A program made the position numbers and the translations under genes. Below the pieces are notes generated by a model. It saw only the letters and a program-made list of their open reading frames with translations, was not told where the DNA came from and made no database searches. A stretch of 64,000 nt of DNA, from NCBI RefSeq assembly GCF_002860325.1, contig NZ_PKOJ01000002.1, positions 124,001-188,000 on the forward strand. The letters run 5' to 3'. The stretch comes from Neptunicoccus cionae (lineage in GTDB: Bacteria > Pseudomonadota > Alphaproteobacteria > Rhodobacterales > Rhodobacteraceae). This document shows, one piece after another, positions 39,644-48,526 of the stretch (within the stretch, counting starts at the first letter, position 1; each line of letters begins with the position of its first letter).

Positions 39644-40042
39644 TTAATTTTCGTACAACAAAGAGCCAATCGCGCTCCCCTTGGCGATCTCCTTGCGACC
39701 CAGCGCACACATCGACTGTTTGTTCTCAAGGCTTGCTCCGTTGGCCTTAAGATAGGCACGGCCACGTGCTTTCAGTCGGTTCTTCTCTGCACGGCTGTCA
39801 ACGAAGGTTTCAATTTCCTCTTTGGAATACCCCATATCCTGCGCCTGTTTGTGAATCGCACGCAAGCGGCCTATCCCCTTGAAGATGCGGCCGGAAATAC
39901 TGTCACAATTTTTGCGGATCTCATCGGCCAGCCCTACATAAAGCAGACCGTCGTTGATCTCTTTCACCTCCCGCAAGGGGGGATTCGCCATGGCTGTGGT
40001 CGCCATCAAACCGGTCAGTGCGGCTGTAAGTAGAATGCGCAT
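39644..40042 (-). CDS. DUF5333-type small exported protein
   Basis: A 132-residue protein with an N-terminal signal peptide (MRILLTAALTGLMATTAMA, cut near residue 19-20). The mature part is helical and basic, with two cysteines (KNCDSISGR, SMCALGRKE) likely to pair. The pattern ...LADEIRKNCDSISGRIFKG...AQDMGYSKEEIETFVDSRAEKNRLKARG... matches the DUF5333 family known from Rhodobacteraceae. Its function is unknown. AGGAG lies six bases before the ATG. It is the first gene after the nuoF terminator and is preceded by a palindrome-rich leader. Confidence 0.8.
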   Translation of the reverse strand: MRILLTAALTGLMATTAMANPPLREVKEINDGLLYVGLADEIRKNCDSISGRIFKGIGRLRAIHKQAQDMGYSKEEIETFVDSRAEKNRLKARGRAYLKANGASLENKQSMCALGRKEIAKGSAIGSLLYEN

Positions 40043-40097
40043 ATAATTCTCCTGTCTTGCCCGATGGATCGGGTCAATGCTCAGGAGGAATAAATGG

Positions 40098-40142
40098 GGT
40101 GATCACCGTGTTATGCAATAACACGCGGTTCACAGCGTGTTA
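40098..40142 (-). promoter_or_regulatory. Palindrome-rich leader with two competing hairpins
   Basis: GGTGATCACC (40098-40107) is a perfect palindrome. Arms 40107-40114 and 40118-40125 form an 8-base stem with a 3-base loop. Arms 40119-40126 and 40135-40142 form another 8-base stem with an 8-base loop. The two stems share 40119-40125 and cannot both form. The shared unit is CGTGTTA, present twice directly and once inverted. It lies in the 5' region of the DUF5333-nuoG message and could be an RNA switch or a repressor/activator site. Confidence 0.5.
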
Positions 40143-40173
40143 CAGGGGCGAAATATTGCCTTCGCCAAAACAG

Positions 40174-40205
40174 AAAACGCGCCCCGAAAGCCGGAGCGCG
40201 TTTTT
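40174..40205 (-). terminator. Intrinsic terminator after nuoF
   Basis: Read leftward, AAAACGCGC pairs with GCGCGTTTT around a GC-rich loop, 14 bases after the nuoF stop and ending in a short T-run. It sits between nuoF and DUF5333-nuoG, so it should reduce or stop readthrough within the complex I cluster. Confidence 0.75.
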
Positions 40206-40218
40206 GAAAGGGTCGTAA

Positions 40219-41514
40219 TTATTCAGCAGCAACAGCGCTGACGCGACCGGTGCGTTTGTGCTTGATCCGGTCTTCGATTTCATCGCGGAAGTGACGGATC
40301 AGACCTTGAATTGGCCAGGCCGCCGCATCGCCAAGAGCACAGATCGTGTGCCCCTCGACCTGTTTGGTCACATCCAGCAGCATGTCGATTTCCTCAACCT
40401 CTGCCTCGCCTTTGACCAGACGGTCCATGACCCGCATCATCCAGCCGGTGCCTTCGCGGCATGGTGTACACTGACCACAGGATTCGTGCTTGTAGAATGC
40501 AGACAGACGCCAGATCGCTTTGATCACATCGGTGTTCTGGTCCATCACGATCACAGCAGCCGTTCCGAGACCCGAACGCTGTTCGCGCAGCCAGTCAAAA
40601 TCCATGATCGCTTCGTCGCACATGTCTTTGGGCAGCAGAGGCACGGACGCACCGCCCGGAATTACCGCCTTAAGGTTATCCCAGCCACCACGAACGCCAC
40701 CACAGTGACGATCGATCAGCTCGCGCAGCGGTGTGGACATCGCATCTTCGACAACACAGGGGTTGTTCACATGACCCGAGAAGGCAAACAGTTTGGTACC
40801 CGCATTGTTCGGGCGGCCAAAGCCGGTAAACCACTCCGCACCACGGCGCAGGATTGTTGGCACCACAGCGATGGATTCGACGTTGTTAACTGTAGTCGGG
40901 CAACCGTACAGACCAGCCCCAGCAGGGAAAGGCGGCTTCATGCGCGGCATGCCTTTTTTACCTTCAAGGCTTTCAAGCAGTGCTGTTTCTTCACCGCAGA
41001 TATAGGCACCCGCCCCGTGGGAGAGGAACAGATCGAAATCCCAGCCGGATTTCGCCGCGTTCTTGCCAAGCAGGCCTGCATCATAAGCTTCGTCGATGGC
41101 GTTTTGCAGGGCTTCCCGTTCGCGGATGAATTCACCGCGGATGTAGATGTAGCAGGTATTCGCATTCATAGCGAAACTGGCGATCAGCGCCCCTTCGATC
41201 AGCGTGTGGGGATCATGGCGCATGATCTCGCGGTCTTTACAGGTGCCCGGTTCGGATTCGTCAGCGTTAATAACCAGATAAGACGGACGACCGTCGCTTT
41301 CCTTTGGCATGAAAGACCATTTCAGGCCGGTCGGAAAGCCCGCACCGCCCCGTCCGCGCAGGCCAGATTTCTTCATCTCGTCGATGATCCAGTCGCGGCC
41401 TTTCTTAATGATATTGGCCGTGCCATCCCAATGGCCACGCTGCTGGGCGCCCTTGAGCGTGCGCTCGTGCATACCGTAAATATTTGTAAAGATGCGGTCC
41501 TGATCAGCGAGCAT
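40219..41514 (-). CDS. nuoF: NADH-quinone oxidoreductase subunit F
   Basis: A 431-residue FMN- and NADH-binding subunit. The glycine-rich NADH site is [18 protein letters not shown], the FMN region includes [19 protein letters not shown], and cluster N3 uses [11 protein letters not shown] plus the later Cys in [13 protein letters not shown]. Length is standard. It starts three bases after the DUF5337 gene and is followed by a terminator. Confidence 0.98.
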   Translation of the reverse strand: MLADQDRIFTNIYGMHERTLKGAQQRGHWDGTANIIKKGRDWIIDEMKKSGLRGRGGAGFPTGLKWSFMPKESDGRPSYLVINADESEPGTCKDREIMRHDPHTLIEGALIASFAMNANTCYIYIRGEFIREREALQNAIDEAYDAGLLGKNAAKSGWDFDLFLSHGAGAYICGEETALLESLEGKKGMPRMKPPFPAGAGLYGCPTTVNNVESIAVVPTILRRGAEWFTGFGRPNNAGTKLFAFSGHVNNPCVVEDAMSTPLRELIDRHCGGVRGGWDNLKAVIPGGASVPLLPKDMCDEAIMDFDWLREQRSGLGTAAVIVMDQNTDVIKAIWRLSAFYKHESCGQCTPCREGTGWMMRVMDRLVKGEAEVEEIDMLLDVTKQVEGHTICALGDAAAWPIQGLIRHFRDEIEDRIKHKRTGRVSAVAAE

Positions 41515-41517
41515 CGT

Positions 41518-41742
41518 CTAATCCTTCATGTTCTGGCGTTTGCGCCAGGCTTGATACAAAACAACCAGCGCCCAGAAGAACGCGGCCAAAGCGGCGAAAT
41601 CGAACAGAAACGCAAAGCGTGTCGGCAGTCCGATCATCCCGCCTATCCAACTGGCCCCCATCCATATCACCATCGTCACGATTATGACGATAGATGCGAT
41701 CCGTATTTGCGCGGACGCCGGATCAGGATGGTTTCTGGCCAA
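41518..41742 (-). CDS. DUF5337-type two-helix membrane protein
   Basis: A 74-residue protein with two membrane helices (IRIASIVIIVTMVIWMGASWIGG and FLFDFAALAAFFWALVVLYQAW), a short polar N-terminus and a basic C-terminus (RKRQNMKD). It matches the DUF5337 family described from Rhodobacteraceae, of unknown function. It sits between nuoE and nuoF, three bases from nuoF, so it is surely cotranscribed. The size and fold recall small accessory subunits of mitochondrial complex I, but no homology can be claimed from this sequence. Confidence 0.82.
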   Translation of the reverse strand: MARNHPDPASAQIRIASIVIIVTMVIWMGASWIGGMIGLPTRFAFLFDFAALAAFFWALVVLYQAWRKRQNMKD

Positions 41743-41828
41743 TCGGTCTTCCTTTCATATTAGCAAAGCCGGAAGACTTTGCCACACCCGCCCTGACGGT
41801 CAGGCTTAACCCGTTTGAACCCTGACAA

Positions 41829-43013
41829 TTAACTGTCAGAGCCCTTGCCTTTGTTTTTGGCAAGTTCGTCGGCTTTTGCAATCCAGTTATCCCTGACGAT
41901 GCGGCCTTTGAACTTCAGACGGGCATCGACCCAAGCCACCTCTTCCGGACCCCATTTTGCAATCTGGTCGAAATGATAAAAGCCCATCTCGTTCAGAACA
42001 CCTTCAAGCTTCGGCCCGACACCTTTGATCAGTTTCAGATCGTCGGCCCCTGCCTTGCGGGGGGCCTTCAAAGTGCGCGGCTTTTTCTCCGCGACCTCTG
42101 CCACTCCGGAATCACTGGTCACAGCGGGGGCTTCTTTTTCGGCTGCTTTCGCCGCTGTAGTCACCTTGGGCTTGCCTTTGCTCTGCGCGGCTTCCGCTTC
42201 GGTTTTAGCGGCTCCCTCAGGTGCGCTGGCGGTGTGTTTCGGCGTTGCCGACACCCCGTCTTTGGGCGCTGGTTTTGCCTTGCCGGAGGTGGCTTTCTTT
42301 TTGCCACTGTTCAGCCACGGCGTCAGGATCGGAACTTCGTCCCCCTGAATGCGCTTTACAGTGTCACCGATACCCGTTGCCAGCGCGGCAGAGGCATTGT
42401 GCTCTGCACGACCGGCTTCGTAATCCTTGAGAACCGTTGCACCGCCCAAAGGCTCTGCCGCGTAGCGACCGTTCTGCGGCCCCGGTGTTGGCACTTTGCC
42501 TGCCGCAAATTCCTCGATGATTTCGGCGAAACGTTCGGTTGTCAGATCTTCGTAGAAGTCCTTGCCGATCTGGACCATCGGCGCGTTGGCGCAGGCACCC
42601 AGACATTCCACTTCTTCCCAGCTGAACTTGCCGTCGGCAGAGATCACATGGGGCTGCGCTGCAATCTTTTCCTTGCAGACGCCGATCAGGTCTTCTGCGC
42701 CGCAGATCATGCAGGAAGTTGTGCCGCAAACCTGAATATGCGCAACAGAACCAACGGGTTGCAGTTGGAACATAAAGTAGAAAGTGGCCACTTCCAAAAC
42801 GCGGATGTAGGCCATGCCCAGCATGTCAGCAACGGTTTCAAGCGCGGGGCGGGAAATCCAGCCCTCTTGCTCCTGAACCCGCCACAACAGCGGGATCACG
42901 GCGCTGGCCTGACGGCCTTCGGGAAATTTGGTCATCTGCGCTTCTGCCCATTTCTGGTTCAGGGGCGTGAAGGCAAAACTGTCGGGTTGTTCGTGGTGCA
43001 GACGGCGTAGCAT
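41829..43013 (-). CDS. nuoE: NADH-quinone oxidoreductase subunit E with C-terminal HhH extension
   Basis: A 394-residue protein; normal NuoE is about 160-240. Residues 1-165 are the thioredoxin-like NuoE domain with N1a ligands in VCGTTSC and CLGAC. Residues about 200-320 are a low-complexity Ala/Lys/Pro linker. Residues 324-385 are a separate helix-hairpin-helix-like module ([20 protein letters not shown], then [33 protein letters not shown]). From memory, a similar module is attached to ribosomal protein L21 in Rhodobacterales. The start overlaps the nuoD stop by one base (TAATG). Confidence 0.95.
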   Translation of the reverse strand: MLRRLHHEQPDSFAFTPLNQKWAEAQMTKFPEGRQASAVIPLLWRVQEQEGWISRPALETVADMLGMAYIRVLEVATFYFMFQLQPVGSVAHIQVCGTTSCMICGAEDLIGVCKEKIAAQPHVISADGKFSWEEVECLGACANAPMVQIGKDFYEDLTTERFAEIIEEFAAGKVPTPGPQNGRYAAEPLGGATVLKDYEAGRAEHNASAALATGIGDTVKRIQGDEVPILTPWLNSGKKKATSGKAKPAPKDGVSATPKHTASAPEGAAKTEAEAAQSKGKPKVTTAAKAAEKEAPAVTSDSGVAEVAEKKPRTLKAPRKAGADDLKLIKGVGPKLEGVLNEMGFYHFDQIAKWGPEEVAWVDARLKFKGRIVRDNWIAKADELAKNKGKGSDS

Positions 43014-44227
43014 TAGCGGTCAATCTCTCCGAAAACGATATCAAGTGTTCCGATAATGGCCGCAACATCAGCAAGTTGATGGCCCTTGGCGATATGATCC
43101 ATCGCCGCAAGATGCAGGTATCCCGGCGCGCGGATCTTGGCTTTGTAAGGTTTGTTGCTGCCGTCCGACACAAGGAAGACACCGAACTCGCCCTTGGGGG
43201 CCTCGACACAGGCGTAAACCTCGCCCTCGGGCACATGGAACCCTTCGGTGTAAAGCTTGAAGTGGTGGATCAGAGCTTCCATCGAGGTTTTCATCTCGGC
43301 CCGTTTGGGCGGCGTGATCTTGCCCCGTGCCAGTACATCCCCCGGCCCTTCGGCGTTCAGCTTGTCGATACACTGGTGGATGATTTTGATACTTTCCAGC
43401 ATCTCCTGCATCCGGCAGAGGTAACGGTCATAGCAGTCGCCGATGGTGCCAACCGGAATCTGGAAATCCATCTCGTCATAGCACTCATAAGGCTGCGCAC
43501 GGCGCAAATCCCACGCCATGCCAGAGCCGCGCACCATCACACCGGAGAAGCCCCAGTCGAGCGCTTCCTGCTCGCTCACCACAGCAATATCAACGTTGCG
43601 CTGTTTGAAGATGCGGTTTTCTGTCAGCAGGTTTTCGATGTCTTTCAGGATCGCAGGAAAGGCCGTAGCCCAAGCACCGATGTCATCGATCAGGTCTTGT
43701 GGCAGATCCTGATGCACCCCGCCCGGACGGAAATAGGCAGCGTGCAGACGCGCACCGCAAGCCCGTTCATAAAAGATCATCAGCTTTTCGCGTTCTTCAA
43801 ACCCCCAGAGTGGCGGTGTCAGCGCGCCTACGTCCATCGCCTGAGTGGTGACGTTCATCAGGTGGTTAAGGATACGACCGATTTCAGAGAAAAGCACGCG
43901 GATCAAGCTGGCACGGCGGGGCACTTCGACCCCTGTCAGCTTTTCAATCGCCAGACACCAGGCGTGTTCCTGATTCATTGGCGCCACATAATCCAGCCGG
44001 TCAAAATACGGCAGGTTTTGCAGATAGGTGCGGCTTTCCATCAGCTTTTCGGTGCCGCGGTGCAACAGACCGACGTGCGGATCGCAACGTTCGACGATCT
44101 CGCCGTCCAGTTCCAGTACAAGGCGCAGAACGCCGTGTGCCGCAGGGTGCTGCGGACCGAAGTTGATGTTGAAGTTACGGATGCGCTGCTCGCCCACCTG
44201 TGCGTCGTTAAAGGTGCCGTCCATCAT
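43013..44227 (-). CDS. nuoD: NADH-quinone oxidoreductase subunit D
   Basis: A 404-residue subunit that forms the quinone site with NuoB. Conserved features include [25 protein letters not shown], the quinone-site segment [38 protein letters not shown] and [20 protein letters not shown]. It ends in the standard DIVFGEIDR. Its ATG overlaps the nuoC stop by four bases. Confidence 0.98.
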   Translation of the reverse strand: MMDGTFNDAQVGEQRIRNFNINFGPQHPAAHGVLRLVLELDGEIVERCDPHVGLLHRGTEKLMESRTYLQNLPYFDRLDYVAPMNQEHAWCLAIEKLTGVEVPRRASLIRVLFSEIGRILNHLMNVTTQAMDVGALTPPLWGFEEREKLMIFYERACGARLHAAYFRPGGVHQDLPQDLIDDIGAWATAFPAILKDIENLLTENRIFKQRNVDIAVVSEQEALDWGFSGVMVRGSGMAWDLRRAQPYECYDEMDFQIPVGTIGDCYDRYLCRMQEMLESIKIIHQCIDKLNAEGPGDVLARGKITPPKRAEMKTSMEALIHHFKLYTEGFHVPEGEVYACVEAPKGEFGVFLVSDGSNKPYKAKIRAPGYLHLAAMDHIAKGHQLADVAAIIGTLDIVFGEIDR

Positions 44228-44838
44228 TTTGCAGCCTCTTCTTTCTTCTCGTCACCGGGCAGGATGTATTCCGCACCTTCCCACGGCGACATGAAATCGA
44301 ACTGGCGGTATTCCTGAACAAGGCTCACCGGTTCGTAGACAACCCGCTTTTCCACTTCGTCGTAACGCAGTTCGGTATAGCCGGTTGTCGGAAAATCCTT
44401 ACGGAGCGGATAACCGCGGAAACCGTAATCGGTCAGCAGGCGGCGCAGGTCCGGATGCCCCGAGAACATGATCCCGTACATATCGAACACTTCCCGCTCG
44501 AACCAGTCGGCGGAGGGGTGAACCGACGTGATGGAAGGCACCACTTCGTCCACATGGACTGCTGCCTTCACGCGGATACGCTGGTTCGTGTACATGGAGA
44601 GGAAATGGTAAACCACCTCGAACCGTTTGTCGCGTCCAGGATAGTCAACCGCAGTGATATCCACCAGCGTTGAAAACCGCGCGTTGCTTTCGGTTTTGAT
44701 GTATTCCACGAAATCCGGCAGGGAAGCGGATGATACATGCACCACCAGTTCGCCGGTTTTGGTCACTTCGGTGTCCAGCACTGCATCGCTGCGGCCGGCA
44801 GCCAGTACAGTGCCCAGTTCTGTAAGAGCCTCTGTCAT
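44224..44838 (-). CDS. nuoC: NADH-quinone oxidoreductase subunit C
   Basis: A 204-residue peripheral-arm subunit. The signature ESEFFFxERE/[22 protein letters not shown] is represented by [20 protein letters not shown] followed by [23 protein letters not shown] 44838 is used because AGGAAG lies upstream; a longer frame to 45033 has no family resemblance. It lies 22 bases after nuoB and overlaps nuoD by four bases. Confidence 0.97.
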   Translation of the reverse strand: MTEALTELGTVLAAGRSDAVLDTEVTKTGELVVHVSSASLPDFVEYIKTESNARFSTLVDITAVDYPGRDKRFEVVYHFLSMYTNQRIRVKAAVHVDEVVPSITSVHPSADWFEREVFDMYGIMFSGHPDLRRLLTDYGFRGYPLRKDFPTTGYTELRYDEVEKRVVYEPVSLVQEYRQFDFMSPWEGAEYILPGDEKKEEAAK

Positions 44839-44860
44839 AAGAGCGTCTTCCTTTCGCAGC

Positions 44861-45394
44861 TTAGCGAACGATTGTGCCGGTGCGGCGGATTTTGCGTTGC
44901 AATTGCAGGATGCCGTAAAGCAGTGCCTCGGCAGACGGCGGGCAGCCCGGTACGTACACGTCAACCGGAACGATCCGGTCACAGCCGCGCACAACGGAAT
45001 AGCTGTAGTGATAGTAACCGCCACCATTCGCACAGGACCCCATAGAGATCACATAGCGGGGTTCCGGCATCTGGTCATACACCTTACGCAGCGCAGGCGC
45101 CATTTTGTTGGTCAGCGTTCCGGCAACGATCATAAGGTCGGACTGGCGGGGGGACGCGCGGGGCGCAGTGCCAAAACGTTCCATATCATAGCGGGGCATG
45201 GCGGTGTGCATCATCTCAACCGCGCAGCAAGCCAGACCAAAGGTCATCCAGTGCAACGAACCGGTGCGCGCCCAGTTAATGATGTCATCAGTCGAAGTCA
45301 GCAGGAAACCCTTGTCCTGCAATTCTTCGTTCAGGGCGCGGGTAACGACCTCTTTATCCACACCAGCGGTGTTGGCAGTTGTGCTCACTCCCAT
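44861..45394 (-). CDS. nuoB: NADH-quinone oxidoreductase subunit B
   Basis: A 177-residue subunit carrying cluster N2, the last electron donor to quinone. Its ligands are the tandem cysteines in [10 protein letters not shown], the Cys of [10 protein letters not shown] and that of [17 protein letters not shown] 45394 has AGGAG seven bases upstream and overlaps nuoA by ten bases. Confidence 0.98.
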   Translation of the reverse strand: MGVSTTANTAGVDKEVVTRALNEELQDKGFLLTSTDDIINWARTGSLHWMTFGLACCAVEMMHTAMPRYDMERFGTAPRASPRQSDLMIVAGTLTNKMAPALRKVYDQMPEPRYVISMGSCANGGGYYHYSYSVVRGCDRIVPVDVYVPGCPPSAEALLYGILQLQRKIRRTGTIVR

Positions 45395-45750
45395 TCCAGT
45401 GCTCCTTTTTTCCACTCATACGCAAAGCCGATTGTCAGAACGCCCAGGAACACCATCATCGACCAGAATCCCAATACGCCAACATCCTTGAAGGAGGCGG
45501 CCCATGGGAAAAGGAAGGCAACTTCCAGATCGAAAATGATAAACAGGATGGACACCAGATAGAACCGGATGTCGAACTTCATCCGCGCATCGTCAAATGC
45601 ATTGAACCCGCATTCATAGGCCGAAGTCTTTTCGGCATCAGGGTTACGGATGGCAATAATAACCGCAGCAAGGATAAGCACGAGTCCAAGGCCCGCAGCT
45701 ATCCCCAGAAACACCAAAATCGGCAGGTATTCTCTGAGCAGGTCTTCCAT
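45385..45750 (-). CDS. nuoA: NADH-quinone oxidoreductase subunit A
   Basis: A 121-residue three-helix membrane subunit, first gene of the nuo cluster. The conserved loop [20 protein letters not shown] with its quinone-gate Cys is present, as is [19 protein letters not shown] lies six bases before ATG 45750. A promoter candidate with ideal spacing is about 40 bases upstream. Confidence 0.97.
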   Translation of the reverse strand: MEDLLREYLPILVFLGIAAGLGLVLILAAVIIAIRNPDAEKTSAYECGFNAFDDARMKFDIRFYLVSILFIIFDLEVAFLFPWAASFKDVGVLGFWSMMVFLGVLTIGFAYEWKKGALEWE

Positions 45751-45789
45751 AGGCGACTCCTTCGCGCAAATCTGGTTGTCGGCATCGTT

Positions 45790-45818
45790 TAACTATCCCT
45801 GCCCCGAACCAAGGTCAA
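45790..45818 (-). promoter_or_regulatory. Promoter of the nuo cluster
   Basis: TTGACC (45818-45813), 17-base spacer, TAGTTA (45795-45790), read leftward and about 40 bases before the nuoA ATG. Good match to a sigma-70-type promoter. Confidence 0.65.
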
Positions 45819-45899
45819 CCAAGGGTCCGCCGGAATTGCGGCCTGAACCCAAAGAAAGTGCCGAATGTTCCGCTACTTGCGTAGCCATACGGGGACGGA

Positions 45900-46856
45900 A
45901 TGAATTTGGCTTGTCCCCATCTTGGCGATTGCGTAGCCTTTTTTGCAAGTCTCCAGCAGGAAAAGAGCCCCAATTTGGCCGAAAAACTCGCAATTCTGAA
46001 AGGCCGCACCTTTTTTCTGGGTGTCGGCGCGCAAAAGGCCGGCACCACGTGGCTGTCATTCTATCTGCGGGATCATCCCGAAGTGTTTTTTTCCCCGATC
46101 AAGGAAATGCACTTCTGGGGCACGCGTTTGCGCGAAGACAACTGGCCGATATCCATGTTTCGCAAGAAACTGAAAGCGCGGGAGTCCGAACTGGCGGCCG
46201 ATCCCAACCGCCCTGCCAAGGCCGCTGTGGCGCTGCGCGATCGGATAAAAATGGGCCGTGACGTCGGCGCTTACCGGCGTTTCTTTCGCCGCCGTGTAAA
46301 GGACGAACAGGTTTTCGGAGAGATTACGCCGGCATATTGTGCATTGGACAGGGACGAACTGGAACTGATCCGGCGCGAGTATCCTACCACCAAAATCATA
46401 TTCTTGCTGCGCAATCCGGCAGACCGGCTTTGGTCCCAAATGCGGTTTTCCGAAAAGTTCGAAACACTCGAAGAGCTTGAGGCTAAGATAGACGGGGTAT
46501 TTGACAAACCGCTTTACCGCGAACGCTATGATTACGTAAGCGCGATGCGCAACCTTCGGGCGGTATTTCCTGCCGAGAACCTGCATTTTGCCTTTTACGA
46601 AGACCTGTTTACGCAGGACGCCATTGACAGGTTGTGTCACTTTCTCGGGATTACACCTCTCCCCGCAGAATTCGACCGGTCCCGCAATGTTTCGGTTAAA
46701 ATGCCTCTTAGCCCCGAATTACGAACCAGGATCATACACAGGCTGGCGCACCAATACACCTATATGCGTGATCTCTACGCCGGCGCGTTACCGGACAATT
46801 GGCTGGCCGATCTGGAAATTCTGGAAGCAGCACAGGGCGGCGCGCCTGAAAGGTGA
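45900..46856 (+). CDS. Sulfotransferase-domain protein
   Basis: A 318-residue PAPS-dependent sulfotransferase fold. The 5'-phosphosulfate loop is FFLGVGAQKAGTTWLSFYLR and the 3'-phosphate motif is LLRNPADRLWSQMRF. KEMHFWGTR and FGEITPAYCALD are typical of bacterial sulfotransferase-like proteins. The acceptor is unknown; carbohydrate or surface polymers are common. The ATG at 45900 has only a weak ribosome site. TTG 45975, with AGGAAAAGAG upstream, would start at residue 26 just before the fold and may be the true start. It is divergent from nuoA and convergent with the liu operon. Confidence 0.85.
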   Translation: MNLACPHLGDCVAFFASLQQEKSPNLAEKLAILKGRTFFLGVGAQKAGTTWLSFYLRDHPEVFFSPIKEMHFWGTRLREDNWPISMFRKKLKARESELAADPNRPAKAAVALRDRIKMGRDVGAYRRFFRRRVKDEQVFGEITPAYCALDRDELELIRREYPTTKIIFLLRNPADRLWSQMRFSEKFETLEELEAKIDGVFDKPLYRERYDYVSAMRNLRAVFPAENLHFAFYEDLFTQDAIDRLCHFLGITPLPAEFDRSRNVSVKMPLSPELRTRIIHRLAHQYTYMRDLYAGALPDNWLADLEILEAAQGGAPER

Positions 46857-46890
46857 AACCCAAACCGGACTTGGATGCACCGGAACCGGA

Positions 46891-47673
46891 TCAACCGGCC
46901 CAAGGCGCTTTCTCTTTGGCAAAAAAGGCATTGATTCCATCCGATGCCTCGGAATCTTCCCAAGCCTCCACCAACGCTTTGATGCTGTCCTCCACCTGAG
47001 CTTCAGTGATTCCACCACCCTGCCCGCGGATCAGGCGTTTGGTTTTCTCCACAGCGCGAGGCGCCACAGACAGATAGGGTTTAACCTCGGCCTCTACCGC
47101 ATCATCCAACGCGTCAACATCCACTACACGGGCCAGCAGGCCGAGCTCCTGTGCTTCGGCGCTGTCAAACAATCGCGCCGACATCATCACCCGCCGCGCC
47201 ATCGGTTCCCCCATGCGTTTGATCACATAGGGCGAAATCGTTGCCGGAATCAGACCCAGCCGCGTTTCGGTCAAACCGAATTTCACATCCGGCACGCCGA
47301 TTGCTATGTCACAGACTGACATCATTCCGATGCCCCCGCCAAATGCCTGCCCCTGAACCCGACCGATCAGCGGTTTGGGCAGGGTGTTCAGCGCACCGAG
47401 CATTCCGGCCAGTTCCCGCGCCCCCGCCGCCCGTTGTTCGGCAGTGGCCGCCATTTGTTCCTTCATCCAGCCCAGATCACCGCCTGCGCAGAAACTGCGG
47501 CCTTCTGCGGCCAGTACGACAACGCGAATATCGCCATCCTGTGCAATCTGCGCCGCCGCCTGCGTCAGTTCGCGGATCATCTGCGCGTTCATCGCGTTAT
47601 GTTTATCTGCCCGTGCCAGTGTCAGCGTCGCCACACCACGGGAATCTGTATTCAGGGAAATCGTTTCAAACAC
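46891..47673 (-). CDS. liuC: Enoyl-CoA hydratase, probably methylglutaconyl-CoA hydratase
   Basis: A 260-residue crotonase-fold enzyme. The oxyanion-hole motifs are SFCAGGDLGWM and GQAFGGGIGMMSVCDIAI; FGLTETRLGLIPATISPYV holds a catalytic Glu. As the last gene of a leucine-degradation cluster it is assigned to hydration of 3-methylglutaconyl-CoA to HMG-CoA; this specificity is inferred from position. It starts one base after the HMG-CoA lyase stop. Confidence 0.88.
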   Translation of the reverse strand: MFETISLNTDSRGVATLTLARADKHNAMNAQMIRELTQAAAQIAQDGDIRVVVLAAEGRSFCAGGDLGWMKEQMAATAEQRAAGARELAGMLGALNTLPKPLIGRVQGQAFGGGIGMMSVCDIAIGVPDVKFGLTETRLGLIPATISPYVIKRMGEPMARRVMMSARLFDSAEAQELGLLARVVDVDALDDAVEAEVKPYLSVAPRAVEKTKRLIRGQGGGITEAQVEDSIKALVEAWEDSEASDGINAFFAKEKAPWAG

Positions 47674-47674
47674 G

Positions 47675-48526
47675 TTAAGTCCTCAGGGTTCGGGCAAATT
47701 CAGCCGCTTTGGCCAGAGCATCAAGATCAAGGCCGGTGTCATATCCGGCGTCCGCCAGCATCGCAGCCACCGATTCCGTCGCCACATTTCCCGATGCGCC
47801 GGGCGCATAGGGGCAGCCGCCCAAACCGCCGGCAGAGGCATCAAATACTGTGACACCTAACGCCAAAGAGGCGCGGATATTCTCTAACGCCCGCCCTGCG
47901 GTGTCATGATAATGTCCGGCGAGCTTTTCGGCAGGAACCTCTGTCAGCACCGCCTGTAGCATTGCCGTTATCGTTTCCGGAGTCGCCTGCCCGATCGTGT
48001 CCCCGAGACTGATCTCGTAACAGCCCAGATCCCGCAGCAGACGGGCGACCTCTGCCACCTTTTCCGGCGCTGTGGGGCCGTCGAAGGGACAGTTGGTCAC
48101 GCAGGAAATATAGCCGCGCACCGGAAGGCCAGACGCTTTCGCCGCTTCTGCCACTGGCACGAAACGTTCGATACTTTCCGCCACAGAACAGTTGATATTG
48201 GCCTGACTGAACCCTTCAGAGGCAGAGGCAAAGATGGCGATTTCATCGGCGCGGGCGGCAACGGCGCCTTCAAAGCCGCGCATGTTCGGCGTTAACGCGG
48301 CATAGCTGCACCCGTCTGCGCGGGAAATGCCCGCCAGCACATCGGCGCTGTCGGCCATTTGCGGCACCCATTTGGGGGACACAAAGCTCGCCACTTCGAT
48401 ACGCCGGAACCCGCAGGCGGACAGCATATCCACCAGCTTCACCTTATCGGCGGTGGCTATCATGGTCTTTTCATTCTGCAACCCGTCGCGGGGGCCGACC
48501 TCGAATATCTCTGCGCGTTTGCTCAT
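47675..48526 (-). CDS. liuE: Hydroxymethylglutaryl-CoA lyase
   Basis: A 283-residue TIM-barrel lyase that cleaves HMG-CoA to acetoacetate and acetyl-CoA, the last step of leucine breakdown. The N-terminal EVGPRDGLQNEK carries catalytic Arg and Asp, and AGGLGGCPYAPGASGNVATE is the active-site Cys loop signature. The gene overlaps mccA by four bases. Confidence 0.95.
   Translation of the reverse strand: MSKRAEIFEVGPRDGLQNEKTMIATADKVKLVDMLSACGFRRIEVASFVSPKWVPQMADSADVLAGISRADGCSYAALTPNMRGFEGAVAARADEIAIFASASEGFSQANINCSVAESIERFVPVAEAAKASGLPVRGYISCVTNCPFDGPTAPEKVAEVARLLRDLGCYEISLGDTIGQATPETITAMLQAVLTEVPAEKLAGHYHDTAGRALENIRASLALGVTVFDASAGGLGGCPYAPGASGNVATESVAAMLADAGYDTGLDLDALAKAAEFARTLRT

Noticed and set aside
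40258-44317. Long plus-strand frames opposite nuoF, nuoE and nuoD
   Set aside because: All are antisense to well-supported nuo genes and lack family features.
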